This document shows, one piece after another, positions 11,732 through 20,919 of a DNA stretch of 64,000 nucleotides. The number at the start of each line of letters is the position of its first letter. The first letter of the stretch is position 1. The position numbers were made by a program, and so were the translations under genes. Source of the DNA: Arthrobacter ruber. GTDB taxonomy: Bacteria; Actinomycetota; Actinomycetes; Actinomycetales; Micrococcaceae. The stretch covers positions 1-64,000 of the forward strand of contig NZ_PPTH01000014.1 in the NCBI RefSeq assembly GCF_002954225.1, in the 5' to 3' direction. The notes under the pieces were generated by a model that did no database searches, was not told the DNA's origin, and saw only the letters and a list, made by a program, of their open reading frames with translations.

Positions 11732-12367
11732 ATGACGGCCCTCACCACCGCCCTAGCCACGGCTGACTGGCGCCGGCGCGTCTTCGGCCTCTACGACGAC
11801 GTGCGCGGGTCCGCCGCCGCGGAGTCGCCCGAAGCCGCCCACGGTCTGTGGCGGCGCGGCCGCGACGAACTCTTCCGCACCCACCCCGCGTCGGCGCTCG
11901 CCGACCGCGCGAAGGCGTCCTTCCCCGGACTCGCCGTCGCCCCCTACGATCCGGCCTTCCGCTTCGAGGCGCTGCTGGACGACGACGGCGCGGGCCAGGT
12001 GATGGATGTCGAGACCGGGACCGACGGCGTCGTGCCGTTCCGGCGCCTGGGCACCCTCGCGCTGCCGGGACTCGGGAAGCTCGCGCTGTGGAAGCTCGCC
12101 TCCTACGGCGGCGGCCTCTTCCTGCCGCTGAGGGACGGCACGGCGGGAACACCGGGCGGCACCTACGGCGGCGGTCGCTACGTCCTGGACACCGTCAAGG
12201 GTGCGCACCTCGGCGAGGGGCGCGCGCCCGGCAGCCTCGTGGTGGATCTCAACTTCGCGTACAACCCGTCCTGCGCCTACGACGAGGCGTGGGCGTGCCC
12301 CCTGCCCGGGCCCGACAACCGGCTCGCCGGCGACGTCCCCGTGGGCGAGCTCTACCGCGAGTACTGA
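11732..12367 (+). CDS. DUF1684 family protein
   Basis: The 211-aa soluble protein matches DUF1684. It shows a helical N-terminus, RTHPASALADRAKASFPGL and PYDPAFRFEALLDDD, the glycine-rich GTYGGGRYVLDTVKGA, the strand VVDLNFAYNPSCAYDEAWAC and PGPDNRLAGDVPVGE near the end. The family is widespread in bacteria and its biochemical role is unclear. GGAGGT lies about 10 bases before the ATG. It is divergent from tauE and followed 48 bases later by a potassium channel gene on the same strand. Confidence 0.85.
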   Translation: MTALTTALATADWRRRVFGLYDDVRGSAAAESPEAAHGLWRRGRDELFRTHPASALADRAKASFPGLAVAPYDPAFRFEALLDDDGAGQVMDVETGTDGVVPFRRLGTLALPGLGKLALWKLASYGGGLFLPLRDGTAGTPGGTYGGGRYVLDTVKGAHLGEGRAPGSLVVDLNFAYNPSCAYDEAWACPLPGPDNRLAGDVPVGELYREY

Positions 12368-12414
12368 GCGGTCGGGCATGCGGCCTGCGCCGACGCGCGA
12401 TAGTACGTAGGCTT

Positions 12415-13251
12415 ATGAAATCCGGGGCCCGCCGGACCAGGAAGCCTACGGAAGATACGGACGTGCCGATGGAGCCCATGGAGCCGACGAAGCAGGCGCA
12501 GTGGCGCCGCCGCTCCGAGATACCGCTCATGGTCGCCGCCGTCGTGTACCTCGCGGCGTACTCGGTCCAGGTCACGAGCGAACCCGATCCGATGACGGCC
12601 CGGCTCCTCGAGGCCGTCATCTGGGCCGTGTGGGCGCTCTTCCTCCTCGACTACCTCGTGAGCCTGGTGCTGGCGCCGGCCCGGGGCCGCTGGTTCGTCC
12701 GGCACCTGCACGAACTCGTCATCCTCCTGCTGCCCATGCTGCGCCCGCTCCGGCTGCTGCGGCTCATCCCCCTGCTGCGCGTCCTCAACCGGTCCGGCGG
12801 GGACGCCCTGCGCGGGCACATCGTCCTCTACGTAATCTCGGCCATGACGGTGCTCGGCTATGCCGGGGCGCTCGCAGTGCTCGACGTCGAACAGGACGCC
12901 CCGGACGCCACCATCCTCACCCTCCCGGACGCCCTCTGGTGGGCCCTGACCACCGTCACCTCGGTGGGCTACGGCGACTACTACCCCGTCACCGCCGCCG
13001 GACGGCTCGTGGCGGCCGGCCTCATGCTCGGCGGGATCGGGGTGCTCAGCGCGGTCACGGCGGCGTTCGCCTCCTGGCTCGTGGAGAACGTGGCGACGGC
13101 GCGAGCGGCGGAGGAGCAGGCGGCCGGGGCGGGATCGGAGAGTCAGGTCCAGGACCAGCTGAGGAGCGTCAGCCTGCAGATCGACACCCTGACCCGTCAG
13201 CTCGCCCACGGTTCCCACAGCGGACAGGGCGGGCACAGCGGGCAGGAGTAG
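12415..13251 (+). CDS. Potassium channel, voltage-gated-like (Kv type)
   Basis: The 278-aa protein shows the selectivity filter TVTSVGYGDYYPVT between two hydrophobic helices. Upstream, an S4-like segment (LRPLRLLRLIPLLRVLNRSG) carries regularly spaced arginines. About six membrane helices lie between residues 35 and 230. The C-terminus forms a short coiled coil followed by repeats of HSGQGGHSGQE. This is the architecture of bacterial Kv-like channels for K+ flux. The ATG at 12415 has only AGG as a ribosome site. An internal ATG (MEPMEPTKQ) about 18 codons later is an alternative. Confidence 0.85.
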   Translation: MKSGARRTRKPTEDTDVPMEPMEPTKQAQWRRRSEIPLMVAAVVYLAAYSVQVTSEPDPMTARLLEAVIWAVWALFLLDYLVSLVLAPARGRWFVRHLHELVILLLPMLRPLRLLRLIPLLRVLNRSGGDALRGHIVLYVISAMTVLGYAGALAVLDVEQDAPDATILTLPDALWWALTTVTSVGYGDYYPVTAAGRLVAAGLMLGGIGVLSAVTAAFASWLVENVATARAAEEQAAGAGSESQVQDQLRSVSLQIDTLTRQLAHGSHSGQGGHSGQE

Positions 13252-13339
13252 CCGCGGCCGGCGGCGAGTTCTCCCGCCGTTCACCCGGGTTCCATGCGGT
13301 GGTGGCCCGCTCTCCGCCTCCGCGCGCGACGGTTGAGGG

Positions 13340-14512
13340 GTGAGGATCGCCGTAGTCGCAGAATCTTTCCTGCCCCACATGAACGGGGTCACCCACTCGC
13401 TGCTCAAGGTGCTCGCGCATCTGCGCAGCCGCGGGGACGAGGTGCTGGTGATCGCGCCGTCGTCGTCCTGGCTCGACGACGAGGCACCCGCCTCGGTGGA
13501 GGGCTTCCCCGTCCACTGCCTGCCGTCCATGCCGCTCTCCGGCTACTCCTCCGTGCGCCTGGCCGCGGGGACCGTGGCCCGCGTGCGCCGGATCCTCGCG
13601 GAGTTCGAACCTGACGTCGTCCACATCGCCTCCCCGTTCGTGCTCGGCTGGCGGGCCGTGCAGGCCTCCGCCCAGCTCGGTGTCCCCACGGTGTCCGTCT
13701 ACCAGACGGAGGTGCCCGCGTACGCCTCCCGCTACGGGTTCCCCTGGCTGGAGTCCCTGCTGTGGCAGCGCGTGGAGAACATCCACGACGCCTCGACGCT
13801 CACGCTGGTCCCCTCCTCCTTCGCCCTGGCGCAGCTGCGCTCCCACGGCATCCAGCGGCTCAACCTGTGGCGTCGGGGCGTGGACACGTCACGCTTCTCC
13901 CCCACCCGGTACGACGCGGGCTGGCGGGCCACCGTCGCGGAGCCCGGCGAGCGCATCATCGGCTACGTGGGCCGCCTCGCAGCGGAGAAGCAGGTCGAGG
14001 ACCTCGCCGTCCTCGATGCCCTCCCGGGGACGCGGCTCGTGATCATCGGCTCCGGACCGCAGAAGGAGAGCCTGCGCGCACGGTTGCCCCGGGCGCACTT
14101 CGCGGGCTTCCAGACCGGGCTGGACCTCGCGCGCATGGTCGCGACGTTCGACGTCTTCGTGCATCCGGGCGAGTCCGAGACCTTCTGCCAGACCATCCAG
14201 GAGGCCATGGCCTCCGGGGTCCCCGTGGTCGCCGTCGGCCGGGGCGGGCCCCTGGACCTCGTGGACTCCTCGCGGACGGGATGGCTCTACGAGCCCGGCG
14301 ACCTCGAGGGACTGCGTGCAGCCGTCGCGGACCTGGCCGGCGACGACGCCAAGCGCCGCGCGTTCGGCCGCGCCGCCCACGCCTCGGTGCAGGGGCGCAC
14401 CTGGCCGGTGCTGTGCGAGCAGCTCGTCGCCTACTACGCGAAGGCCATCGCGGTACAGGCGCGCCGGGCCGAGGTGGCCTCGGGCGTGCGTCAGGTCCCG
14501 CCGCAATCCTGA
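13340..14512 (+). CDS. Glycosyltransferase family 4, mannosyltransferase-like
   Basis: The 390-aa protein has two Rossmann domains of the GT-B fold. The N-terminus (MRIAVVAESFLPHMNGVTHS) contains the acceptor-site motif of PimB/MgtA-like mannosyltransferases. The donor-binding half has YVGRLAAEKQVEDL, the EX7E-type block HPGESETFCQTIQEAMASG and PVVAVGRGGPLDLV. It most resembles GDP-mannose-dependent alpha-mannosyltransferases of the MgtA type used for membrane-anchored glycolipids. The GTG start has GAGGG immediately before it. A Stealth-type sugar-phosphate transferase follows 45 bases later, suggesting joint work on a surface glycan. Confidence 0.88.
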   Translation: MRIAVVAESFLPHMNGVTHSLLKVLAHLRSRGDEVLVIAPSSSWLDDEAPASVEGFPVHCLPSMPLSGYSSVRLAAGTVARVRRILAEFEPDVVHIASPFVLGWRAVQASAQLGVPTVSVYQTEVPAYASRYGFPWLESLLWQRVENIHDASTLTLVPSSFALAQLRSHGIQRLNLWRRGVDTSRFSPTRYDAGWRATVAEPGERIIGYVGRLAAEKQVEDLAVLDALPGTRLVIIGSGPQKESLRARLPRAHFAGFQTGLDLARMVATFDVFVHPGESETFCQTIQEAMASGVPVVAVGRGGPLDLVDSSRTGWLYEPGDLEGLRAAVADLAGDDAKRRAFGRAAHASVQGRTWPVLCEQLVAYYAKAIAVQARRAEVASGVRQVPPQS

Positions 14513-14557
14513 ACCGACCGGCCAGGGCTCTGGACCGCGGCACCGGAAGGCGGTAGG

Positions 14558-16225
14558 GTGCGCGATCGCACCTGTGCCGCCCGGCAGGCCCTATCATGGG
14601 AGCAATCCCACCCACCTCCGGAGGTTCCGATTACAGACACGGCTGCCCAACACGACGTCTACTTCGGCGCGCCGGAGCCGGAGAACGAGGCCGAGATCCT
14701 CGAGTCGGCGTCCCGGGCGGCGGTAGCCCGGTTCGACGGCCGCTCCGACATCACCACGGTCAAGCGGCGCTTCACCCTCATCAACCAGGACCGCACCCCG
14801 CATCAGGCCATGGTGGAGGACCTGCTCTTCATCCGCGAGGCCCTCGATCGTGCGGGCATCGAGTTCCTCCTGGTGCGCGGCAACGACGAGCGGCCCGTCA
14901 TCGCCGTCGACCTCGCCGACCGCGGCAGGCTGCGCGCCGCGCTCGTCGAGGCCTGCCGTGACGAGCCCTTCTACTCCCGGACGGTCGACACCAAGCGCCG
15001 CACCACACTCCTGGTCGGCGACGGCGAGCTGTCCAAGAGCAGGAACGCGCGCATCTTCCGCCTGTTCCGCCCGCGCATCGAACCCCTCGGGGGTCTGGCC
15101 TACGGTCCGTCCGCCGGCGTGCAGATCGAGCTCTGGACCCTCGGCGAGACGGCGATCGAACTGCCCGTCGAGAACTCCCTGACGCGCCGCACCCTGCCTG
15201 CCGCCGAGGTGGTGCGTGGCGAGGTCAAGCGCCACGGCCTCGTCTGGCCCACCATCGACAACATGTTCGCGGACCACGCGACGGACATCGACTTCGAGAT
15301 CGACCTCGTCTTCTCCTGGGTGGACGGCAGCAGCCCCGAGTTCCAGGCGGCCCGGGCGGCCCGCATGCAGGGCGTCGTCGTGGGTGAGGGCGACGACCAC
15401 GAGGCCCGCTTCCGCCAGATCGACGAGCTCAAGTACGCGCTGCGCTCGGTCTACATGTTCGCGCCGTGGGTGCGCCGCATCTTCATCGCCACCGACTCCG
15501 ACCGACCCGCCTGGCTCGCCGAGCACCCCTCCGTGACGCTCGTGCGCTCGGAGGAGCACTTCAGGGACCCTTCCGTCCTGCCGACGCACAACTCGCAGGC
15601 CGTCGAGTCCCAGCTGCAGCACATCCCCGGCCTGTCCGAGTACTTCCTCTACTCCAACGACGACATGTTCTTCGGGCGCCCCGTGGCACCCGACATGTTC
15701 TTCTCCCCCGGCGGGATCACCAAGTTCATCCAGGCGGACACGCGCATCGGGCTCGGCGAGAACGACGCCGAGCGCAGCGGGTTCGAGAACGCGGCCCGCG
15801 TCAACCGGCGCCTGCTGCACGAACGCTTCGGCCGTATCACCACGAGGCACCTCGAGCACACCGCCGCTCCCCTGCGCAAGAGCGTCCTGCACGAGATGGA
15901 GGCGGAGTTCGCCGCGGAGTTCCAGGCCACCGCGGCATCGCGCTTCCGTGCGAAGGACAACATCTCCGTCACCAACTCGCTCTACCACTACTACGCGCTG
16001 CTGACCGGCCGGGCCGTGACGCAGGAGATGGCCCGCGTGAAGTACGTGGACACCACCATGCGCTCGGGGCTCAAGAGTCTCAACAAGATGCTCGACAAGC
16101 GCAACCAGGACTTCTTCTGCCTCAACGACGGCAGCTTCCCCGAGGTCCCGGCGGACGAGCGGGCGCGGCTCGTGACGGACTTCCTCGAGAAGTACTTCCC
16201 GGTCAAGGCTCCCTGGGAGATCTAG
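14558..16225 (+). CDS. Stealth family sugar-phosphotransferase
   Basis: Stealth proteins transfer hexose-1-phosphate to build phosphoglycan capsules. All four conserved regions are visible: CR1 (IDLVFSWVDGSSPEF), CR2 (LKYALRSVYMFAPWVRRIFI through YLYSNDDMFFGRPV-like FLYSNDDMFFGRPV), CR3 (HTAAPLRKSVLHEMEAEF with RFRAKDNISVTNSLYHYYAL) and CR4 (FFCLNDGSFPEVP). The N-terminal 210 residues form an extra domain common in actinobacterial members. I report the GTG at 14558 (555 aa). However, a strong GGAGG stands just before an in-frame ATT codon at 14630, reading ITDTAAQHDVYFG, which looks like the real N-terminus. It follows the GT4 gene. Confidence 0.9.
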   Translation: MRDRTCAARQALSWEQSHPPPEVPITDTAAQHDVYFGAPEPENEAEILESASRAAVARFDGRSDITTVKRRFTLINQDRTPHQAMVEDLLFIREALDRAGIEFLLVRGNDERPVIAVDLADRGRLRAALVEACRDEPFYSRTVDTKRRTTLLVGDGELSKSRNARIFRLFRPRIEPLGGLAYGPSAGVQIELWTLGETAIELPVENSLTRRTLPAAEVVRGEVKRHGLVWPTIDNMFADHATDIDFEIDLVFSWVDGSSPEFQAARAARMQGVVVGEGDDHEARFRQIDELKYALRSVYMFAPWVRRIFIATDSDRPAWLAEHPSVTLVRSEEHFRDPSVLPTHNSQAVESQLQHIPGLSEYFLYSNDDMFFGRPVAPDMFFSPGGITKFIQADTRIGLGENDAERSGFENAARVNRRLLHERFGRITTRHLEHTAAPLRKSVLHEMEAEFAAEFQATAASRFRAKDNISVTNSLYHYYALLTGRAVTQEMARVKYVDTTMRSGLKSLNKMLDKRNQDFFCLNDGSFPEVPADERARLVTDFLEKYFPVKAPWEI

Positions 16226-16267
16226 GGCGCCCCGTGGCGCGTCGGCGCCGCGTGCAAGACTGGCGCC

Positions 16268-17068
16268 ATGCAGACCTTCCTGCCGTATCCCGACTTCGCG
16301 GCCAGTGCCCGCGTGCTCGACCAGGCGCGGCTGGGCAAGCAGCGCGTCGAGACCCTGCAGGCCCTGCGCGCCCTCGTGATTCCCGACTACGGGTGGCGGC
16401 AGCACCCGGCCATCCGGATGTGGATGGGCTACGTCCCGGCCCTGACCGTGTACGGCCTGGCGATGGTCTCCGAGTGGGTGTCACGCGGCCACGCCGACTC
16501 GACGCATCGACAGATCCTGGAGTTCGCCCCGCACGTGCTCGATGACCCGGACGTGCCCATGCCGCCGTGGCTGGGGAAGTCCGAGTTCCATGTGAGCCAC
16601 CGGTCCAACCTGATCCAGAAGGCGCCGGAGATCTACCGCAGCAGGTTCCCCGGAATCCCCGAGGACCTCCCCTACTACTGGCCGGAACCCGAGCAGGAGC
16701 GGATCCCCACGGAGCCGACGGGTCGGCGCCTGTGGGTGTGGCGGGCCGCGTCCCAGCCTCCCGCGGGGGACGCGGTGCTGCTCATGCCGCCCGAGCCGCC
16801 CGGTGGCAAGGCGGCACCGAAGTGGGAGCGGCAGCTCCACGTGTTCGAGGAGGCCGTGGCCGACGGCGACGCCGTGGCGATCGCCGATCCCGACGGCGAG
16901 CACTTCCGTACCGGCCGGGTGGGCCCCGTCCTCATGCACGAGGACGGGCTGATGCGGCCGGCGGACCTGCACGGCTGGCTGCGCAGATCCGACTTCGATC
17001 CGCCCGCGCTGCTGCAGGACCCCCGGACGCTGTTCAGCGTGGGCCTGCCGGACGCCCTGACCGCCTGA
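16268..17068 (+). CDS. MSMEG_6728 family protein (pyrimidine-dimer-glycosylase-like)
   Basis: The 266-aa protein begins MQTFLPYPDFAASARVLD, followed by LGKQRVETLQAL and HPAIRMWMGY, the signature of the MSMEG_6728 family related to the Pyr_excise/DUF1722-like DNA-glycosylase fold. WLGKSEFHVSHRSNLIQK is also conserved. The second half (from about residue 150) is less typical. A nucleic-acid role is assumed for the fold, but I know of no tested function for this family. It lies 43 bases after the Stealth gene and converges on the phosphoesterase gene. Confidence 0.75.
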   Translation: MQTFLPYPDFAASARVLDQARLGKQRVETLQALRALVIPDYGWRQHPAIRMWMGYVPALTVYGLAMVSEWVSRGHADSTHRQILEFAPHVLDDPDVPMPPWLGKSEFHVSHRSNLIQKAPEIYRSRFPGIPEDLPYYWPEPEQERIPTEPTGRRLWVWRAASQPPAGDAVLLMPPEPPGGKAAPKWERQLHVFEEAVADGDAVAIADPDGEHFRTGRVGPVLMHEDGLMRPADLHGWLRRSDFDPPALLQDPRTLFSVGLPDALTA

Positions 17069-17089
17069 GCCTGCCGGGACCTTCCCCTG

Positions 17090-18007
17090 TCAGGCGGATG
17101 CGAGCGCTCGCGCGTGACGCCCGTCCGCGATCGTCACCCCCGAGGCCTCGAGCCGGCGCCGGGTCTCCTCGCGCGGCACCACCTCGCCCACGGACGCGTG
17201 GCGGCCCGCCGGCACCACCGAGTGCACGATCGTCTCCTCGTACACGTGCACGAGGTTGTAGGACTGCGCGCCGTCCCGTCCCCGGGCGCCGCCGTCGTAC
17301 AGCAGGTCCTGCGTGTAGCAGGTGGCGCTCGCCACCGAGACCGGCACGCCGGCGAACATCGCCGTCGTCGAGTAGTGCAGGTGCCCGGCGAGGATGGTGC
17401 GGACCTCGGAGCCGCGGACGACGTCGGCGAGTGAGCGCTGGTCGCGCAGCTCCACGAGCACCGCGAGGTCCTGGACGCTGGGTACGGGCGGGTGGTGAAG
17501 GGCGAGGATGGTCCCGTGGGGAGCCGGGACGCTCAGCTCGCGGGCGAGCCAGTGGAGCTGCCCGGGCGTGAACTCCCCGTGATGATGGCCCGGCACGGTG
17601 GAATCCAGGGTGATGATCCTCAGCCCGTCCACGAAGTGCACGGCGTCGACCGGCGCCTGGGGTCCGTCCGCGGCAGGGTCATCGAGCAGGCCGGCCCGGA
17701 AGGCGGCGCGGTCGTCGTGGTTGCCCATGGCCCAGATGACCTCGGCGCCCAGCCGGGCGGCGGCCGGGTCGACGATCGCCCGGAGCTTCGCGTACGCCCC
17801 GGGCTCCCCCTTGTCGGCGAGGTCGCCGGTGAAGACGATGGCCTGCGGCCGCGCACCGGAGGCCTCGAGATCGTCGAACACCTCACGGAGCCGCTGTTCG
17901 CTGTCCACGGCGCCGTACAGCGGACCGTCGCCGGCGAGGAGGTGGGTGTCGCTCATGTGCAGGATGAAGTGCTGCGGCCGAGGGTGTTCTGCTGTCCGGG
18001 GGACCAT
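17090..18007 (-). CDS. Calcineurin-like phosphoesterase, CpdA type
   Basis: The 305-aa protein has the metal-binding blocks of class III cyclic-nucleotide phosphodiesterases: HMSDTHLL (D-x-H), [12 protein letters not shown] (GD), [12 protein letters not shown] (GNHD), ALHHPPVP and [12 protein letters not shown] (GHxH). Such enzymes use a dinuclear Fe/Mn centre to hydrolyse cAMP or phospholipid diesters; the substrate is not determined. I chose the ATG at 18007, behind GGAGTAGG, rather than a start 66 codons upstream. It is divergent from a small membrane protein gene. Confidence 0.88.
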   Translation of the reverse strand: MVPRTAEHPRPQHFILHMSDTHLLAGDGPLYGAVDSEQRLREVFDDLEASGARPQAIVFTGDLADKGEPGAYAKLRAIVDPAAARLGAEVIWAMGNHDDRAAFRAGLLDDPAADGPQAPVDAVHFVDGLRIITLDSTVPGHHHGEFTPGQLHWLARELSVPAPHGTILALHHPPVPSVQDLAVLVELRDQRSLADVVRGSEVRTILAGHLHYSTTAMFAGVPVSVASATCYTQDLLYDGGARGRDGAQSYNLVHVYEETIVHSVVPAGRHASVGEVVPREETRRRLEASGVTIADGRHARALASA

Positions 18008-18203
18008 GGAACCTACTCCGATAGCTGATGGGACTTCGCTGGCGTGCCCCCATCCAATCAGGGGCTCCTGCGGACTTCGTGAACGCGCCACGGCACGTCG
18101 AGAAACATTGAGGAAACAGGCCCGCCGGCGGAGGGGCTGGCGGGGCGGCACCACGCGCCGTAGGCTCACAGGCGACGACGTTCCCCCACCGAAAGGCACG
18201 ACC

Positions 18204-18614
18204 ATGGGATTCCGCCTCAGTCACATCCCCCTCCGCCTCGCCACGGGGGCGTTCATCCTCAACTCCGGTCTGGGGAAGACCGCCCTGGACGAGGGCTCGG
18301 CGGCCTACCTGCAGGCGATGGCCTCCAGGGCCTTCCCGCAGATCAGCCAGCTCGAGCCGCAGCAGTTCGGCAAGGCCCTGGCGGCCTGCGAGATCACCCT
18401 CGGCTCGGCCCTGCTGGCACCCTTCGTCCCGAGCAGGGTCGCCGCCCTCGGCCTCCTCGCGTTCTCGGCGGGGATGATGACCATGTACCTGCGGACCCCG
18501 GAGCTCACCATGGAGGACGGCATCCGCCCCACCCAGGACGGCGTGGCCACCGCGAAGGACAGCTGGATGCTGGGGATCGCCCTGTCGCTCCTGCTCGACC
18601 GCAAGAAGAAGTAG
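18204..18614 (+). CDS. Small membrane protein, possibly DoxX-like
   Basis: The 136-aa protein starts [22 protein letters not shown] behind GAAAGG. Hydrophobic stretches follow around residues 10-28, 60-75 ([16 protein letters not shown]), 80-95 and 118-130, ending in DRKKK. The N-terminal [14 protein letters not shown] and the overall size recall DoxX-type quinol-associated membrane proteins, but no decisive motif is visible. It is divergent from the phosphoesterase and 20 bases upstream of the SRAP gene, so the two are probably cotranscribed. Confidence 0.6.
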   Translation: MGFRLSHIPLRLATGAFILNSGLGKTALDEGSAAYLQAMASRAFPQISQLEPQQFGKALAACEITLGSALLAPFVPSRVAALGLLAFSAGMMTMYLRTPELTMEDGIRPTQDGVATAKDSWMLGIALSLLLDRKKK

Positions 18615-18634
18615 GAGCCGGAGGACCCTGCCCC

Positions 18635-19360
18635 ATGTGCGGACGCTTCGTCATCGCCGGCAACAAGGCCGACCTCATCGACGCCTTCGAGGTGGACGAG
18701 TCCGTCGAGGACGAGGTGGAACCCTCGTGGAACGTGGCTCCCACCAGCACCGTGCAGATCGTCGTCGAGCGGGTGGACCCGGAGACCGGGGAGCTGACGC
18801 GGCGGCTCGAGCTCGCCCGCTGGGGCCTCATCCCGTCGTGGGCGAAGTCGGCGTCCGTCGGCGCCCGCATGATCAACGCCCGAAGCGAGACCGTGCTGGA
18901 GAAGCCGTCCTTCCGGGCCGCCGCCCTCAAGCGCCGCGCGATCGTGCCTGCTGACGGGTACTACGAGTGGCGGAAGAACGCGGACGGGTCCAAGACCCCC
19001 ATCTACCTGCACGGCCCCGACGGCTCGCACCTGGGCTTCGCCGGGCTGTACGAGTTCTGGCGCGACCCCTCGACGGCGTCCGGCGAGAACCCGCCGGGAT
19101 CCTGGGTGGTCAGCTGCACCATCATCACGCGGACGGCGAGCGACGCCCTCGGGGAGATCCATGACCGCACGCCCGTGATCGTGCCACCGGACCTGCGCGG
19201 GGACTGGCTCGATCCGCGGAACGACACCCGCCCGGCCGTCCAGGGACTGCTCGACGCCATCCCCGACCCGGAGCTGGTCCCGCGCCTGGTCGGTAGCCGC
19301 GTGGGCTCGGTGCGCAACGACGGACCGGACCTCATCGAGCCCCTGCCGGAGCACGCCTAG
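18635..19360 (+). CDS. SOS response-associated peptidase (SRAP, YedK/HMCES)
   Basis: SRAP proteins form a covalent thiazolidine link to abasic sites in single-stranded DNA through the N-terminal cysteine. Here MCGRFVI supplies Cys2 after methionine removal. Other family residues are PSWNVAPTS, MINARSETV, the DGYYEWRK glutamate and the GEIHDRTPVI histidine. The 241-aa length is typical. It probably protects replication forks from abasic-site damage. It follows the small membrane protein gene and converges with the alpha/beta hydrolase. Confidence 0.95.
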   Translation: MCGRFVIAGNKADLIDAFEVDESVEDEVEPSWNVAPTSTVQIVVERVDPETGELTRRLELARWGLIPSWAKSASVGARMINARSETVLEKPSFRAAALKRRAIVPADGYYEWRKNADGSKTPIYLHGPDGSHLGFAGLYEFWRDPSTASGENPPGSWVVSCTIITRTASDALGEIHDRTPVIVPPDLRGDWLDPRNDTRPAVQGLLDAIPDPELVPRLVGSRVGSVRNDGPDLIEPLPEHA

Positions 19361-19406
19361 GTGTACTGGCCGGATCCGGCTGCTCCCTTCCGGTCGTCCC
19401 TGCAGT

Positions 19407-20147
19407 TCAATCGGTTCGAGAAGCCGCTGACCGGATGGCCTCGGCGAGGTCGCGGGGGCGGCTCCACATCGGCCAGTGCCCCGTCGGGAGGTCGATGACG
19501 TCGAGGTGCTCGAGATGCGCGACTTCGGCGAACACGGCATGGCCTGCATGGGCCAGCTCCAGCACCTGCGCGCTCGGGATCGAGCAGCACACCAGGGTGG
19601 TCCGGACCTTACGGCGGGCATCGTTCGTGAGCTCGACGGGCTGACGGAGCACGGGGCCGGGCTCAGGGACGGCCCGGGCGCGGAAACGCTCGAGAACCTC
19701 TGCGCTCAGGCCCTCGAGACTCGCCTGCTGGGCGAGGACGTCGAAGGACGGCAGCGGGAACTCCCCCGATCCCTCGGGGAGGCCCGGTGCGACGACGCTT
19801 CCCGTCGCCACAGGGCCGGAGTCGATCCAGACCACCCGATCCACAAGCTCGGGGTGCCGGTCGAGGACGAGGCTGACGGGTGCATTCGCCCCACTGTGAG
19901 CGACGAGAGTCGCGGTCCGACCCTCCGGGACTCCGAGTCGGGCGAGGACGTCCAGGACCGCTGCGGCTTGATCGTCGAGAGTCCGCGCCGCACGCTCAGG
20001 ATCGTTTCCGTCGAGACCAGGGAGCGTCATCGCGATTGTCCGGGAGCGGTCGGTTCCGAGGTGTTCGAGGACTTCATCCCATGCCCAGGCACCCAGCCAG
20101 TGGCCGGCGATGAGAAGAATGGTCGGGCTGCTCGTCGTGGTTGTCAT
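19407..20147 (-). CDS. Alpha/beta hydrolase
   Basis: The 246-aa protein has the oxyanion-region start LLIAGHWLGAWAWDEVL and LPGLDGNDPE, the nucleophile elbow VAHSGAN (Ser about residue 106) and a C-terminal LPTGHWPMWSRP supplying the catalytic His. It belongs to the EstC/pheromone-shutdown-like branch of alpha/beta hydrolases; ester or lactone hydrolysis is likely but the substrate is unknown. It is divergent from a WYL-domain regulator across a 73-base gap, which makes local regulation likely. Confidence 0.88.
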   Translation of the reverse strand: MTTTTSSPTILLIAGHWLGAWAWDEVLEHLGTDRSRTIAMTLPGLDGNDPERAARTLDDQAAAVLDVLARLGVPEGRTATLVAHSGANAPVSLVLDRHPELVDRVVWIDSGPVATGSVVAPGLPEGSGEFPLPSFDVLAQQASLEGLSAEVLERFRARAVPEPGPVLRQPVELTNDARRKVRTTLVCCSIPSAQVLELAHAGHAVFAEVAHLEHLDVIDLPTGHWPMWSRPRDLAEAIRSAASRTD

Positions 20148-20220
20148 GTCACCACCTTCCTGGGCGCTGCGGGCAGCTGTGTGTCACCATTTATGTCATG
20201 AATTCGATGCGTGCTGAACG
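20148..20220. promoter_or_regulatory. Divergent promoter region with TGTCAY repeats
   Basis: The hydrolase and WYL-regulator genes diverge from this gap. Four TGTCAC/TGTCAT hexamers lie in or beside it: 20142-20147, 20147-20152, 20182-20187 and 20194-20199. Repeats of this sort could be operator half-sites for the regulator. This is a pattern only, with no proof of binding. Confidence 0.3.
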
Positions 20221-20919
20221 GTGAAGCGAGCAGAACGGCTTCATGCCCTGTCCGAGATGCTGCGCCGCAGCGGCTCCCGGGGCTCCTCCGCCGAGCGGCT
20301 GGCCAGGGAGTTCGGCGTGTCCGTGCGCACGGTCAAGAGAGACCTCGCTGCGCTCGAGAACAGCGGCGCGCCTATTTGGTCGCGGCCCGGTCCTGGCGGT
20401 GGCTACGGCTTGGCCGCGGGCGCGTCCCTGCCGCCCGTGAGCCTGTCCCCGGCGCAGGCCGTCGCGCTCCTGGCGGCGGTGTCGGCTGCACCCGATGCAC
20501 CCTATGGCGATCTGGCAGCAGCTGGGATCCGGAAGATCCTGGACGTCCTCGATCCCAGGACCCGTGCACGAGCCGATGAGCTGGCCGGCCGCGTCTGGGT
20601 CGACGCGCTCCCGTCCTCGTCGCGCGTGATCAGGTCGGCACTGGAGGAGGCGATGGCCGAGCAGCGGGTGATCCGCATCCGCTACACATCGGGAGACGGG
20701 GTCACGACCACCCGCGACGTCGAACCCGTGCTGTTCGCCTCCAGGAACGGCCAGTGGTACCTCGTCGGGTGGTGCCGACTGCGCGATGCGATCCGATGGT
20801 TCGCCGTGTCGCGGATCGAGCGAGCCGGCGTCACCAGGACGGCATGCGGCGGCCATACCGTCCACGAGGTCGGAGAACCCCCGGTGAATGCCAGGCCCGT
20901 GCACGGTCGGGACGAGTGA
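20221..20919 (+). CDS. WYL-domain transcriptional regulator (YafY/DeoR-HTH type)
   Basis: The 232-aa protein has an N-terminal winged helix-turn-helix (AERLAREFGVSVRTVKRDLA, about residues 23-42), the wing GAPIWSRPGPGGGYGL, and a WYL domain (VIRIRYTSGDG, then NGQWYLVGWCRLRDAIRWF). WYL regulators sense small ligands or nucleic acids and often control neighbouring hydrolase or oxidoreductase genes. The GTG start at 20221 lacks a Shine-Dalgarno and may be leaderless. It is divergent from the alpha/beta hydrolase. Confidence 0.9.
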   Translation: MKRAERLHALSEMLRRSGSRGSSAERLAREFGVSVRTVKRDLAALENSGAPIWSRPGPGGGYGLAAGASLPPVSLSPAQAVALLAAVSAAPDAPYGDLAAAGIRKILDVLDPRTRARADELAGRVWVDALPSSSRVIRSALEEAMAEQRVIRIRYTSGDGVTTTRDVEPVLFASRNGQWYLVGWCRLRDAIRWFAVSRIERAGVTRTACGGHTVHEVGEPPVNARPVHGRDE

